64,000 nucleotides of DNA from Aquificota bacterium (GCA_015486015.1 WFSL01000027.1:1-64000); one strand, 5' to 3'. Shown: positions 37,581 to 47,971, counted from the stretch's first letter. Program-made: numbers and translations. The notes: generated by a model from the sequence alone, not told the origin.

Positions 37581-39368
37581 ATGGAGGAAGGGATGGTAAA
37601 GGGTGGGGCCTTTTTGTTGGAGTCTCCTGGGCTTGAAGAGGTCTTTGTTCCCGAGGAATTTACGGAAGAGCAGAGGATGTTTGCCAGGACAGCAGAGGAG
37701 TTTGTCAAGAAGGAGGTGGCCCCAGTGAGCGACGAGATAGAGGCCAAGAACGAGGAGCTCCACATCCAGCTCTTTAGGAAGGCTGGTGAACTGGGACTTC
37801 TCATGACAGATATCCCCGAGAAGTATGGAGGATTGGGACTGGACAAGGTTAGCTCTATGCTGGTCCAGGAAAAGATATCCAGCGGTCAGGCCTCCTTCTC
37901 TGTCACTGTCACCGACCACACAGGCATAGGCACTCTGCCCATCGTCTATTTTGGCACAGAGGGGCAGAAGCGTAAGTATCTGCCCAAGCTGGCCACGGGG
38001 GAACTTATCAGTTCCTACGCCCTCACGGAGACAGGTGCTGGCTCCGATGCCATGGGCATCAAGACCAAGGCGGTCCTCTCCGAGGATGGGAAATACTATA
38101 TCCTTAACGGCTCCAAGCAGTTCGTGACCAATGCAGGCTTTGCCGATATTTGCATTGTCTATGCCAAGGTGGATGGTGAGCATCACGCTGCCTTCATCGT
38201 GGATATGAAATCAGAGGGGGTGACCTTAGGGCCTGAGGAGCACAAGATGGGTATCAGGGGCTCCAGTACCAGGGCTGTATTTTTTGACAATGTGAAGGTG
38301 CCTGTGGAACAGCTTTTAGGGGAGGTGGGTAAGGGTCATCTCATCGCCTTCAACGTCCTGAACATAGGTCGCTACAAGTTAGGCGTTGCTTGTGTTGGGG
38401 GCTCCAAGGCGGCCATTGAGGATGCAGTGAGATACGCCAACCAGAGGTTCCAGTTTGGTGTGCCCATCTCCAGTTTCGGTATGATCAAGGAGAAGCTGGC
38501 AGACATGGTTACCAGGACGTTTGTACTGGAGAGTGCTGTGTATAGGACAGCTGGTTTTATCGATGCCATCTTCAGCCACCTGGATCATGGTGATCCCGAA
38601 TTTGGTAAAAAGGCTATGGAGGCTATTTCCGAATATGCTACCGAGTGTTCCATTATCAAGGTCTATGGTTCTGAGGCCCTGGAATTTGTGGCAGACGAGG
38701 CACTGCAGATCTTTGGGGGCTATGGTTATATCGAAGACTATCCTGTCGAGCGGTTCTACAGGGATTCCAGGATTAACAGGATCTTTGAAGGAACCAATGA
38801 GATCAACCGGATGCTCATCCCTGCTATGCTCATGCGCAGGGCCTTGAAGGGGAAGCTGCCCCTGTTGCCTGCAGCCCAGAAGCTGGCGAAGGAGGTCATA
38901 ACCCTCATGCCCCTCTCTATGCTGGGGAGCGGCCCTTTAGCCCAGGAGGAGCTGGCAGTAGAGATGACCAGGAAGATTGCCCTTATGGTGGCCGGTCTGG
39001 CAGTCCAGAGATATAAAGAAACCTTGAGGGACCAGCAGATGCTGCTGGCCCGCATGGCCGATATTATCATTGAGCTCTATGCCATGGAGAGTGCCTTATT
39101 GCGTACCAAGAAGGTAATGCAAAAGGGGGATGAGGAAAAGGCCAGGTATCATCTGGCCATCACGCGGCTCTATGTGGCCCAGGCCTTTGCCAGGGTGACT
39201 CATCTTGCCCAGGAGGCCCTATCGGCCATTGAGAGGGGGGATGTGCTCAAGGCCAATCTCTCTATACTCAGGAAGCTCACCCGCTGGTATACTCCTGTCT
39301 CCTCAGTGGATCTCAAGACCATGGTGGCTGATAGACTGATCGAGGAGGAAAGGTATTGGCTCTGTTGA
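37581..39368 (+). CDS. fadE: Acyl-CoA dehydrogenase (FadE, YusJ type)
   Basis: 595 residues from ATG 37581 (AAGGAGGAGAAGCC precedes it); an upstream TTG would enter the operator. Flavin and substrate motifs: YALTETGAGSDAMGI, KQFVTNAGFADICIVYAKV, the base-containing FGGYGYIEDYPVERFYRDSRI and IFEGTNEINR. The extra C-terminal helical domain of about 180 residues matches the Bacillus FadE (YusJ, about 594 residues) type. It performs the first oxidation of beta-oxidation, with fadN and fadA just upstream. Confidence 0.92.
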   Translation: MEEGMVKGGAFLLESPGLEEVFVPEEFTEEQRMFARTAEEFVKKEVAPVSDEIEAKNEELHIQLFRKAGELGLLMTDIPEKYGGLGLDKVSSMLVQEKISSGQASFSVTVTDHTGIGTLPIVYFGTEGQKRKYLPKLATGELISSYALTETGAGSDAMGIKTKAVLSEDGKYYILNGSKQFVTNAGFADICIVYAKVDGEHHAAFIVDMKSEGVTLGPEEHKMGIRGSSTRAVFFDNVKVPVEQLLGEVGKGHLIAFNVLNIGRYKLGVACVGGSKAAIEDAVRYANQRFQFGVPISSFGMIKEKLADMVTRTFVLESAVYRTAGFIDAIFSHLDHGDPEFGKKAMEAISEYATECSIIKVYGSEALEFVADEALQIFGGYGYIEDYPVERFYRDSRINRIFEGTNEINRMLIPAMLMRRALKGKLPLLPAAQKLAKEVITLMPLSMLGSGPLAQEELAVEMTRKIALMVAGLAVQRYKETLRDQQMLLARMADIIIELYAMESALLRTKKVMQKGDEEKARYHLAITRLYVAQAFARVTHLAQEALSAIERGDVLKANLSILRKLTRWYTPVSSVDLKTMVADRLIEEERYWLC

Positions 39369-39388
39369 TTTATTTTACCCCTTTTTCC

Positions 39389-39964
39389 CTACTTCGGGGA
39401 GGGTTTTCTCATTAGAAGGGTGGTGTATTCTTCCAAAAAGCGGTTCTTGAGTATATCCATGCTCAGGCGTCTGTAAGTGAGGAGCACCTGATAGTTCTCA
39501 TGGTATACTATGCCCGAAAGGAGGAGGTGGCCCCCTGGAGATAACCGCTCCACTATCTGGCTGGCCAATCCCAAGAGCACGTCACCTTGGATATTGGCCA
39601 TGATGAGCTGGAATTTGCCTGGGGCAGCATTTATGCTTCCCACTTCTGCCATCAGATGCACGCCATTGAGTCTGGCGTTCTCTCGGCATACCTTCACAGC
39701 GCAAGGGCTAATATCTACGGCTATTACCTCCTTAGCCCTCAACTTGGCAGCGGCCAGGGCCAGGATCCCTGTGCCACAACCCAGATCCAGCACTCGCTTC
39801 CCCGCTAAGTTCCCTATTTCTGCTAATTCCTCCAGACAGGAGGCGGTGGTCTCGTGCTCACCTGACCCAAAGGCCCCTCGCTTAATGAGAATGGGGATTG
39901 TACCCCTTGGAGGGTGAGCCTCCTGGGGAGATAGGATCGCCCATCTTTGACCTATGATAAACAT
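39389..39964 (-). CDS. Short PrmA-like methyltransferase (C-terminal domain only)
   Basis: 191 residues, against about 290 for ribosomal protein L11 methyltransferase. It carries the SAM-binding part: FGSGEHETTASCLEEL (PrmA FGTGxHxTT), VLDLGCGTGILALAAAKL, and MANIQGDVLLGLA where PrmA has NI-L-AN. The N-terminal substrate domain of PrmA is absent. It follows the purine permease by 7 bp. It may methylate another protein. The start is not certain. Confidence 0.75.
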   Translation of the reverse strand: MFIIGQRWAILSPQEAHPPRGTIPILIKRGAFGSGEHETTASCLEELAEIGNLAGKRVLDLGCGTGILALAAAKLRAKEVIAVDISPCAVKVCRENARLNGVHLMAEVGSINAAPGKFQLIMANIQGDVLLGLASQIVERLSPGGHLLLSGIVYHENYQVLLTYRRLSMDILKNRFLEEYTTLLMRKPSPK

Positions 39965-39971
39965 CTTCCCC

Positions 39972-41264
39972 TCACAAGTAGAGTTTGATGATAAATATGC
40001 CCCCTAATACCCACAGCACAGGGTGCACCTCTCTCCATCGGCCAGTAAACAGCTTCATTACAGGATAGGAGATGAACCCAGCGGCCAGGCCGTTGGCAAT
40101 GGAGTAAGTAAGAGGCATGGTAAAGAGTGTGAGGAATGCGGGTAGTGCCTCCGTGATATCTGCCCATGGGAGGTCCTTGGCCTGGGAAGTCATGAGGATG
40201 CCTACAACTATCAGGGCGGGGGCCGTGGCTGCAGGTGGGACTACCTTGACTATGGGTGTGAAGAAGAGGGAGAGGAGAAAGAGGAGGCTTACCACCACTG
40301 CAGTGATGCCAGTCCTTCCGCCCTCTGCCACCCCTGTGGAACTCTCTATGTAGGTGGTTACAGTGGAGGTACCTGTCACAGCCCCCATGACGGTTCCAAT
40401 GGCGTCGGCCATAAGTGCCTGGTCCATGCGCTTTAGTGTCCCATTGCTCATGAACCCTCCCAATGTGCCCATAGCAGTGAGGGAGCCAATGGTGTCGAAC
40501 ATGTCAACAAATAGCAGGGCCAGTACTGCTTGCCAGAATTCCATGGTAGTGATCCCTGAGAGGTCCATCTTGAGGAGGGTGGAAGAGGGATGGGGTGTGG
40601 CGAGGAATCCCTTAGGTGGTGAGGTGTTGCCTGTAGCAAGTGCTGTAAGGGTTACAACTATGATACCTATAAATATGGCCCCCTTTACCCTCCGAGCCAT
40701 GAGGACCCCGATAAGGATGAGTCCGATGAATGAGAGGATGGGGGTGGGGGCAGAGAGATGACCCAGAGTTACTAAGGTGTCGGGGGATCCCCTTATGAAC
40801 CCGGCATCCCTCATGCCGATGAAGGTGATGAAGAGGCCTATCCCTACAGGGGTGGCCGACCTGATGCTTTGTGGTATCGCTATCACCAGTCTCCTTCTGA
40901 GGCCGAAGAGCGTGAGGAGGATGAAGAGCATCCCCTCTATGAAGACCGCGCCAAGGGCTACCTGCCAGGTGTAACCCAGCCCCTTCACAATCCCATAGGT
41001 GAAGTATGCATTGAGTCCCATTCCTGGGGCCAGGGCAAAGGGGTATCCAGCATATATCCCCATAATTAAGGTGGCCAGTGCCGAGGCTGTGCAGGTGGCA
41101 AATATCACCCCTTCAAAGGGCATACCTGCATGGGATAGGATGGCAGGGTTGACAAATATGATGTATGCCATGGTGAGAAAGGTGGTCACTCCAGCCCTGA
41201 CCTCACGACGGAGTTCCTGGGGCGTGAGGCGAGGAAAAGAAGCAGGCCGTAGGTGATCGAGCAT
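39972..41264 (-). CDS. NCS2-family purine permease (hypoxanthine/guanine/adenine type)
   Basis: 430 residues, about 12-14 TM segments. TPQELRREVRAGVTTFLTMAY and FVNPAILSHAGMPF are typical of the AzgA-like (PbuG/PurP) branch, as are ALAPGMGLNAYFTYG and the TSTVTTYIESSTGVAEGGRTG signature. It imports purine bases by proton symport; the exact base cannot be read from sequence. 47 bp after murA; no purine riboswitch is seen. Confidence 0.9.
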   Translation of the reverse strand: MLDHLRPASFPRLTPQELRREVRAGVTTFLTMAYIIFVNPAILSHAGMPFEGVIFATCTASALATLIMGIYAGYPFALAPGMGLNAYFTYGIVKGLGYTWQVALGAVFIEGMLFILLTLFGLRRRLVIAIPQSIRSATPVGIGLFITFIGMRDAGFIRGSPDTLVTLGHLSAPTPILSFIGLILIGVLMARRVKGAIFIGIIVVTLTALATGNTSPPKGFLATPHPSSTLLKMDLSGITTMEFWQAVLALLFVDMFDTIGSLTAMGTLGGFMSNGTLKRMDQALMADAIGTVMGAVTGTSTVTTYIESSTGVAEGGRTGITAVVVSLLFLLSLFFTPIVKVVPPAATAPALIVVGILMTSQAKDLPWADITEALPAFLTLFTMPLTYSIANGLAAGFISYPVMKLFTGRWREVHPVLWVLGGIFIIKLYL

Positions 41265-41311
41265 GGTTTCCCCTGTTTGTGGTTCAACCTACTTAAATAC
41301 CATATCTGGGC

Positions 41312-42577
41312 CTAAGGCCAGTCCTCTTTTATGCGTTCGATTTTGGCCCCCAGGGCTATCAGTTTTCGGTCCAATCTTTCGTAGCCTCTGTCTAAGTGGT
41401 ATATCCTGGAAATCCTACTCTCTCCCTTTGCAGCCAGACCAGCCAGCACTAAGGAGGCACTGGCCCTCAGATCAGTTGCCATAACAGGGGCACCCTTCAG
41501 CGTTTCTATGCCCTCCACCACAGCCTTATTGCCCTCTACCTTTATCTGTGCCCCCATGCGCTGCAGCTCCGCTGCGTGGAGGAACCTGTTTTCGAATATC
41601 ATCTCCGTAATCACCGAGGTGCCATGAGCGATGCTCATCAGCGCCATGAACTGTGCCTGGACATCCGTTGGGAAGCCTGGATAAGGGAGGGTAGTGATGT
41701 CCACCGCTTTAGGTCGGCAGGAGCCCTTTACCTCTATAGCCCTATCCTCGATATTGAGTTTTATGCCTGCCTCTTTTAGCTTCTGGGTCACGGCCTCGAG
41801 GTGGTGAGGGATCACCCCCTCAACCCTCACATCCCCCCCCGTTATGGCCCCTGCTATAAGGAGGGTGGCCGCTTCTATCCTGTCTGGCATCACCCTGTGA
41901 TGGTAGCCCTTGAGCCCCTTCACCCCTCGAATATGCATGGTGTCTGTACCCTCCCCTTCTATGGAGGCGCCCATGCACCTGAGGACCTGGGCAAGCTCCT
42001 GTACCTCGGGCTCTTTGGCGCAGTTCTCCAGTATGGTCTCTCCCTTAGCCAGGCTTGATGCCATAAGGATGTTCTCTGTACCCGTGACTGTCACCTTGTC
42101 GAAATAGATGGTGTTTCCATGCAGCATGTTGCAGGTGGCCACCACGTATCCTTCTTCCAAGGTTACTCGAGTACCAAGCCTTTCTAAGGCCTTCAGATGC
42201 AGGTCTATAGGTCTCACACCAATGGCACACCCCCCTGGAAGTGAGATCTTGGCCTTGCAGAATCGGCCAACCATGGGGCCCAGCACGAGGATGGACGCCC
42301 TCATGGTCTTCACCAGCTCGTAAGGGGCCTCCATAGAAGAGAGGCCTGCCGCCTGGATGGTGATCCTTTCTCCTTTCCATGTCACCTGTGCTCCTAAGGC
42401 CTTTAAGAGTGAGACCATAGTGCTTACATCCCTAAGCCTGGGCACCCCTTCCAACACGCAAGGCTCAGGTGTGAGAAGGGCAGCAGCCATAAGCGGCAGT
42501 ACCGAGTTCTTCGCCCCACTTACAGTCACCTTACCCCTCAGTGGTTTTCCACCGTGTATGAGGAATGCCTCCATCAT
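41312..42577 (-). CDS. murA: UDP-N-acetylglucosamine 1-carboxyvinyltransferase
   Basis: 421 residues. It starts [20 protein letters not shown] with the conserved Lys. The catalytic Cys that reacts with phosphoenolpyruvate (and fosfomycin) is in [34 protein letters not shown] is a family signature. It commits UDP-GlcNAc to peptidoglycan. Coupled to prmC by a 4-bp overlap. Confidence 0.97.
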   Translation of the reverse strand: MMEAFLIHGGKPLRGKVTVSGAKNSVLPLMAAALLTPEPCVLEGVPRLRDVSTMVSLLKALGAQVTWKGERITIQAAGLSSMEAPYELVKTMRASILVLGPMVGRFCKAKISLPGGCAIGVRPIDLHLKALERLGTRVTLEEGYVVATCNMLHGNTIYFDKVTVTGTENILMASSLAKGETILENCAKEPEVQELAQVLRCMGASIEGEGTDTMHIRGVKGLKGYHHRVMPDRIEAATLLIAGAITGGDVRVEGVIPHHLEAVTQKLKEAGIKLNIEDRAIEVKGSCRPKAVDITTLPYPGFPTDVQAQFMALMSIAHGTSVITEMIFENRFLHAAELQRMGAQIKVEGNKAVVEGIETLKGAPVMATDLRASASLVLAGLAAKGESRISRIYHLDRGYERLDRKLIALGAKIERIKEDWP

Positions 42578-43428
42578 CTCCTCCTGGCCAGCACCACCCT
42601 GTCCCTACCCTCTAAATCGGGGAAGAAACTCACCCCTGTATAAGGTTTGCCCTCAAACAAGTCTTCTACCTTGTGTCTCTGCTGCCACCCTATCTCCAAG
42701 GCCAGGAAGCCGTTGGGCAACAGGTGCCTCCAGGCCTTGGAAACGAGGGCATTCAAATAGAACAGTCCCCCTTTACCTCCCTTAAGGGCATGGGATGGCT
42801 CGTATCCCCGCACCTCTTTGGGCAGGGAGTTCCACTCCTCCTCCGCCACATAGGGGGGGTTTGAGATGATGGCATGGAAGGCCTCCTCTTTAAAGGGTGC
42901 GAGGAGATCTCCCTGTACAAGGGCAAGTCGGTCTGTTACCTTTATGTGGGCGGCATTTTTCTTGGCTATCCTTAGGGCATCTAAGCTGATATCTGCAGCT
43001 ATTCCCACGGCGTTGGGAAGATCTGCCAAGATAGAGATGATGAGGCATCCAGACCCTGTGCCTACATCCAAAATCAGGGGTGCATCCCAGTCCCTAAGGG
43101 TCTCCAATGTTACCTGTACCAGCACCTCGCTCTCACGCCTGGGGATGAGCACCCGTGGATTCACCACAAATTCGTGCTTCCAGAAGCCTTGCTTTCCAGT
43201 GATGTACTGAAGGGGCTCGCCCTTTATGCGGCGCTTTACCATACCCTTGAAGGTAGCAAGCTCCTCAGGGTGGAGGGGACGGTGAGGATCTAAATAGAGA
43301 TCTAAGCGGTTCACGCCTAAGAGATGGGCCACGAGCTGTTCCCCCTCCAACCTCGGGGATGCGAGTCCCTTTCCCCTGAGGTACTCCTCTGTCCACTTAA
43401 GTAGCCTCTGTACCGTCCAGCGCTCCAA
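42574..43428 (-). CDS. prmC: PrmC: release factor glutamine methyltransferase
   Basis: 284 residues from TTG 43428, chosen because AGAGGAG lies 5-6 nt upstream; a GTG at 43434 is the alternative, and an ATG at 43476 would run into pgi. SAM motif LILDVGTGSGCLIISI and the catalytic ISNPPYVAEEEW are present. N-terminal helical domain has SPRLEGEQLVAHLL. It methylates the GGQ glutamine of RF1/RF2. It starts 12 bp after the pgi stop. Confidence 0.93.
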   Translation of the reverse strand: MERWTVQRLLKWTEEYLRGKGLASPRLEGEQLVAHLLGVNRLDLYLDPHRPLHPEELATFKGMVKRRIKGEPLQYITGKQGFWKHEFVVNPRVLIPRRESEVLVQVTLETLRDWDAPLILDVGTGSGCLIISILADLPNAVGIAADISLDALRIAKKNAAHIKVTDRLALVQGDLLAPFKEEAFHAIISNPPYVAEEEWNSLPKEVRGYEPSHALKGGKGGLFYLNALVSKAWRHLLPNGFLALEIGWQQRHKVEDLFEGKPYTGVSFFPDLEGRDRVVLARRR

Positions 43429-43439
43429 TTCCACTCCTC

Positions 43440-44783
43440 TTAAACGATGAGGGATGCCTTTATGCTTTTCTCCCATATCTTTTGGGCCTCATAGCCCTTG
43501 TCTTGGTAGCCTTCTCTCCCCATAAGCCCATAGGTGAGCTGTTTCCCCTCTTCAACTCCAGGTTGGTCAAAGGGGTTTATGCCATAGAGATATCCACTTA
43601 GGGCCGTGGCCATCTCATAGACCATGAAAAGGGCCCCCATGCATGCCTCATCTATCTTAGGTAGGGTGATGGTGATTGATGGTACTCCCCTCTTGGCCAA
43701 TGCCGATGCTGTGCCTATCAGTTCCCTTTTCAGCAGCTCCCCCAGCCTGTGTCTGCCCAGGTATGCCAATGCAGGTTTGTGCGGATATAGGTGGGGTATT
43801 TCATGGTCTAAGGCGAAGTTTTCTACCTGGAGGAAGGTGATCACCTTGTCCCTTGGCCCCTCGTTGTATAGCTGTATCTGGGAGTGCTGATCTACGGCCC
43901 CTATGGCCTTAACTGGAGTTTGACCCTTCCCATCCTTACCCAGACTTTCTGCCCAGAGCTGACGGTACCAGTCTACAAAGGTAGAGAGCCTTTCATGGTA
44001 GGCCATCATCACAGAGATACCCCTGTGTTCCAGGGTCTGGTAGAGGTAGTGGAGTCCCGCTATGAGCCAGGCTGGATTATGGGTCACGGAGTCTTGCCTC
44101 TTACAGGCCTCCAGCGCTCTGCTTGCCCCTTCAAGGAGCCTCTTTACATCTATCCCCAGGACAGCGGCTGGGAATAGCCCTACAGGAGAAAGCACAGAAA
44201 ACCGGCCGCCTACATTGGAGGGGATATCCAGCGACCTGTAACCCTCTTCTCGAGCCAATTCCCTAAGGGTGCCTCTGTGGGGATCGGTGATAAAGACTAT
44301 CCGTTTGCGTGCCTCTTCTCTACCTACGGCCCTTTGTAGCAGGCCCAGGGCTACCAGGAAGTTGGCCATAGACTCTGCTGTGGAGCCAGATTTGGAGACC
44401 ACGCAGAAGCAGGTCGCCTCTATTTTTACTTCACTCATGGTCTTCTCCACCTTCACAGGGTCTACATTGTCGAGGATGTGGAAGGTAGGGTGTGAATGCC
44501 GGTTGTAAGACGGACCCCTCAAGGCGTCAAAGAGGGTCTGTGCACCCAAGGAAGAGCCGCCAATGCCGATAAGCACAAAATGATCGTATAGGTTTCTCAC
44601 CTCTCTGGCCACTTGAAGGACAGGAGAAGGATCCTGAAGGGGCAGATCCATGAATCCCACTTCCCCCCTTGCTCCCTCTTCCTCCAGCCATTGCTGGGCC
44701 TCCAACAGCCTCTCCCGTAGCCCCTCCAATGCCTCCAATGTCACCCTTCCCTGGCCCAAGGCTAAACCATAGGCTATCCTCAT
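43440..44783 (-). CDS. pgi: Glucose-6-phosphate isomerase
   Basis: 447 residues from ATG 44783 (AAAAAGGGGGAGACT precedes); longer upstream starts would collide with divergent serS. Motifs: LIGIGGSSLGAQTL, VVSKSGSTAESMANFL, VGGRFSVLSPVGLFP, the catalytic Glu-His region of the PGI fold, and the C-terminal PFDQPGVEEGKQL with the catalytic Lys. Short bacterial-type PGI. It interconverts glucose-6-phosphate and fructose-6-phosphate. Divergent from serS over 114 bp. Confidence 0.95.
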   Translation of the reverse strand: MRIAYGLALGQGRVTLEALEGLRERLLEAQQWLEEEGARGEVGFMDLPLQDPSPVLQVAREVRNLYDHFVLIGIGGSSLGAQTLFDALRGPSYNRHSHPTFHILDNVDPVKVEKTMSEVKIEATCFCVVSKSGSTAESMANFLVALGLLQRAVGREEARKRIVFITDPHRGTLRELAREEGYRSLDIPSNVGGRFSVLSPVGLFPAAVLGIDVKRLLEGASRALEACKRQDSVTHNPAWLIAGLHYLYQTLEHRGISVMMAYHERLSTFVDWYRQLWAESLGKDGKGQTPVKAIGAVDQHSQIQLYNEGPRDKVITFLQVENFALDHEIPHLYPHKPALAYLGRHRLGELLKRELIGTASALAKRGVPSITITLPKIDEACMGALFMVYEMATALSGYLYGINPFDQPGVEEGKQLTYGLMGREGYQDKGYEAQKIWEKSIKASLIV

Positions 44784-44897
44784 AGTCTCCCCCTTTTTGT
44801 TTGTCTTATGTGACATAGAGGCCCAAAAGGCAATCACCCTTTCCTTGCCTGTGAAGAGGGCTTTATTTATAACCCCAGAGGGAGATAGGGAGGGACT

Positions 44898-46172
44898 ATG
44901 CTGGAATTGGCCTTTTTGAGGAGGAACCTGGAGTATGTTCGTGAAAGGCTGGCCACCAGAGGGGTTCAGGTAGACTGGGAATACTTTCTGGAAACCGATG
45001 AGAAGAGGCGCAGGGCCATCCAGGAGGTGGAGGAGCTGAAGCATGTGCGCAATACCATCTCCAAGGAGTTGGGCAGGAGGAAGGCCCGGGGTGAAGATAT
45101 CTCAGGTGATAGGGAGCAGATGAAGACCCTATCCGAAAGGATTAAAGAGATGGAGTCTCAGGTAGAGGAATGGGATGCCCGTCTCTATGCATTTCTGGAA
45201 ACCCTGCCCAATCTTCCCCATGAGTCTGTGCCTGTAGGGCTGGATGAGGGGGGCAACGTGGTGGTGAGGAGATGGGGTGAACCAAGGGGGTTTCCCTTCC
45301 CGCCACGCCCCCACTACGAACTGGGGGAGGCCTTGGGTATCCTGGACCTCAGGAGGGCGGCAAAGATCTCGGGCTCCAGATTTGCCGTGCTTAGGGGCTG
45401 GGGGGCCCGTTTGGAAATGGCGCTCATCCAGTTCATGCTCGATCTCCATGTGAATGCCCACGGTTATACCCCGTTTATGACACCGTACATGGTGAATCAG
45501 GAGACCATGTATGCCACAGGGCAACTGCCTAAGTTTGAGGAGGAGCTCTATCGCATAGAGAGGGACCAGCTCTATCTCATACCCACGGCCGAGGTGACCT
45601 TGGTGAATCTCCACAGGGGCGAGACCCTCAGCGAGGTGGACTTGCCCCTCTGCTATACTGCCTATACCCCGTGCTTCAGGCGGGAGGCAGGTTCTCACGG
45701 TCAGGACGTGAGGGGGATCATCCGGCAGCACCAGTTTGATAAGGTAGAGTTGGTGAAGTTCACCACACCAGAGACCAGCTATGAGGAGCTGGAGAGGCTC
45801 ACTGCCGATGCAGAGGAGGTGCTGCAAAGGCTGGAGCTGCCCTATCAGGTAGTGGAGCTGTGTACTGGGGATCTGGGTTTTGCTGCGGCAAAGACCTATG
45901 ACATAGAGGTATGGATCCCTTCCCAGGGGCGTTACCGGGAGGTGTCCAGCTGCTCAAACTGTGAGGATTTCCAGGCCAGGAGGGGAAACATAAGATACAG
46001 GCCTGTAAAAGGTGGTAAGAGCAGGCTGGTTCATACCCTCAACGGTTCGGGGGTAGCTGTGGGAAGGGCCATGGTAGCCCTTTTGGAGAACCATCAGGAG
46101 GAGGATGGGACAGTGGTGATTCCTCAGGCCTTGGTCCCCTACTTGGGCATAGATAGGCTCACACCGGGATAG
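44898..46172 (+). CDS. serS: Seryl-tRNA synthetase
   Basis: 424 residues. N-terminal tRNA-binding coiled coil about 30-100; class II core with [53 protein letters not shown] (motif 2) and [18 protein letters not shown] (motif 3). It charges tRNA-Ser. The stop TAG abuts the holB start. First gene of the serS-holB-ricT-metG-tatD run. Confidence 0.97.
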   Translation: MLELAFLRRNLEYVRERLATRGVQVDWEYFLETDEKRRRAIQEVEELKHVRNTISKELGRRKARGEDISGDREQMKTLSERIKEMESQVEEWDARLYAFLETLPNLPHESVPVGLDEGGNVVVRRWGEPRGFPFPPRPHYELGEALGILDLRRAAKISGSRFAVLRGWGARLEMALIQFMLDLHVNAHGYTPFMTPYMVNQETMYATGQLPKFEEELYRIERDQLYLIPTAEVTLVNLHRGETLSEVDLPLCYTAYTPCFRREAGSHGQDVRGIIRQHQFDKVELVKFTTPETSYEELERLTADAEEVLQRLELPYQVVELCTGDLGFAAAKTYDIEVWIPSQGRYREVSSCSNCEDFQARRGNIRYRPVKGGKSRLVHTLNGSGVAVGRAMVALLENHQEEDGTVVIPQALVPYLGIDRLTPG

Positions 46173-47063
46173 ATGGGGACGCTTAATATCAAGGGGCATC
46201 AAGAGGTTAGGGCGCTACTTGGTCGCATCCTTGAGGAGGAGAGGCTGGGTCATGCCTACCTTTTTGTGGGTAGGGAGGGGATAGGTAAGAGACTGGTGGC
46301 ATTGGAGTTTGCTGTTGGCATCTTAGGAGAGGGTAGTGGAGAAAGGGTACTGAGGGGCATACATCCGGACCTCATGGTGGTAGAACCGGAGGAGGGGATT
46401 ATTAGCATAGACACCATTCGGGATGTCCAAGAGTGGCTCTCCCTCTCACCCATGGAGGGGACCAAGAAGGTTTTGTTGATGGATGATGCACACGCCATGA
46501 GGGAAGAGGCGGCCAATGCCTTTCTCAAGAGTCTTGAGGAACCCCCTATCTCTTCCCTCATCCTCCTTGTCACTCCTCGTTCTCACCAATTACCTTCTAC
46601 TATCCTCTCTCGATGCCAGGTGGTACGTTTTGCTCCTCTCAGGGAGAGGGAGGTGGAAGAGGTCCTCCTGGATCAAGGTGTGGATGAAGCTCTGGCCAAG
46701 GAGTTGGCCCCTGTTTCTCAGGGTTCCGTGGGGCAGGCCTTGGCCTTGATAGAGGATGAGGGTATTCTCAGATACGCCAAAGGGCTCTATGAGGGTGATA
46801 TTAGGGTATCCTCTCTTCTGAAGGCCCTTTCTTGGAAGGGTAAGGTACCTGCATGGAAGAGGGACAGAGAAGCTGCCTTGAGGGTCCTGACGCTCCTTAG
46901 GGGCATGTTGATGAAAGATATGGAACGGGGTGAGCGATCGCCACTTCTGTGGGAAAGGCATAGGCTATTGGCAAGGCTCGAGGAGTCTTTGTATCAATAC
47001 AATCTCAACCCCCAGTTTATATTAGAGTATCTGGAGCTGAGATGGAGGAGCTTGGCACTATGA
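46173..47063 (+). CDS. holB: DNA polymerase III delta' subunit, lacking the zinc module
   Basis: 296 residues. The clamp-loader AAA+ fold starts GHAYLFVGREGIGKRLVAL (degenerate P-loop, usual for delta'), continues VLLMDDAHAMREEAANAFLKSLEEPP and has the Ser-Arg-Cys motif ILSRCQVV. Typical delta' proteins have a four-Cys zinc module before HPD; here IHPDLMVVEP follows a short linker with no cysteines (about 52-64), so the module is missing. Context (serS, ricT, metG, tatD) is classical for holB, and the stop overlaps ricT (ATGA). Confidence 0.9.
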   Translation: MGTLNIKGHQEVRALLGRILEEERLGHAYLFVGREGIGKRLVALEFAVGILGEGSGERVLRGIHPDLMVVEPEEGIISIDTIRDVQEWLSLSPMEGTKKVLLMDDAHAMREEAANAFLKSLEEPPISSLILLVTPRSHQLPSTILSRCQVVRFAPLREREVEEVLLDQGVDEALAKELAPVSQGSVGQALALIEDEGILRYAKGLYEGDIRVSSLLKALSWKGKVPAWKRDREAALRVLTLLRGMLMKDMERGERSPLLWERHRLLARLEESLYQYNLNPQFILEYLELRWRSLAL

Positions 47064-47968
47064 TAGGTGAGGCTGTAAGGCACACCCCTGTAGGGGTGGA
47101 GAAGAAGGTGTGGTTGGTCTTTTCCAGGGCAGGGAAGCTCAGGCCCTATCGGTGTGGTTCCATGAATATCAAGCCTGGGGATGCAGTTGTGGCTTATACT
47201 GAGAAGGGACTTGAGCTGGGGCTGGTAGTAAAGGGACCTGTGATGATGAGAGAGGTGGAGCCCCACATCCCAGCTATAGAGAGGATAGCAACCCAGGAGG
47301 ACAGGGAACTTTGGAAGGAGAACCAGCGGCTGGCAAAGGAGGCAGGGGCTTTCTGTGAAGAGAAGATCAGGGAGAGGGGCTTGCCCATGAAGCTGGTGGA
47401 TGTGGGGTATACCTTGGACAGGGCGAAGGTGATATTCTATTTCTCCGCCGAGGGGAGGGTAGATTTTCGTGCCTTGGTCAGGGACTTGGCCAAGAGGCTC
47501 CGTACCCGCATAGAGATGCGTCAAATTGGTATCAGGGATGAGGCAAAGAAGCTTGGGGGCATTGGGCCCTGTGGTAGGGAGATTTGTTGTTCTAAGTTTA
47601 TCAGGGAGTTTGAGCCGGTATCTATAAGAATGGCCAAGGACCAGTATTTGATTCTCAACCCCAGTAAGATCTCTGGCCTATGCGGTCGTCTCATGTGTTG
47701 CCTCTGTTTTGAGTACGATACTTACAAGGAAGCGGGTGGAAGGTTTCCCCGAGTAGGTGAGCGGGTGGTAACCCTGGATGGCCATGAGGGTGAAGTGGTA
47801 AGCGTGAACATCGTCGGCGAAAAGGTGCTCCTTTCCTTAGGAAATGCCAAAGGGCAGCTGAGTGTTCCCCTGTCCCAGATAGTGAGGAGACAGAAAGGCG
47901 GTCGCTCGGAGAAGGAGGAGCATAAAAAGAGATTCTCTAAAACTACCAAGAGGAAGGAGGCCCATTAA
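47060..47968 (+). CDS. ricT: PSP1-domain protein (RicT/YaaT type)
   Basis: 302 residues from ATG 47060, which makes an ATGA overlap with holB and has GGAGGAG at 9 nt; an ATG at 47042 is also in frame. The PSP1 domain has KVIFYFSAEGRVDFRALVRDLA and RTRIEMRQIGIRDEAKKLGG. It is followed by the cysteine cluster GPCGREICCSKF and GLCGRLMCCLCFEYD, which binds [4Fe-4S] in RicT. In Bacillus the Ric complex modulates RNase Y; here only the family can be stated. The basic C-terminal tail (about 275-302) may bind RNA. Confidence 0.9.
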   Translation: MIGEAVRHTPVGVEKKVWLVFSRAGKLRPYRCGSMNIKPGDAVVAYTEKGLELGLVVKGPVMMREVEPHIPAIERIATQEDRELWKENQRLAKEAGAFCEEKIRERGLPMKLVDVGYTLDRAKVIFYFSAEGRVDFRALVRDLAKRLRTRIEMRQIGIRDEAKKLGGIGPCGREICCSKFIREFEPVSIRMAKDQYLILNPSKISGLCGRLMCCLCFEYDTYKEAGGRFPRVGERVVTLDGHEGEVVSVNIVGEKVLLSLGNAKGQLSVPLSQIVRRQKGGRSEKEEHKKRFSKTTKRKEAH

Positions 47969-47971
47969 GGG

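Noticed and set aside
44784-45044. Upstream extension of pgi to 45044
   Set aside because: It would overlap serS coding sequence antisense; ATG 44783 has a ribosome binding site and fits family length.
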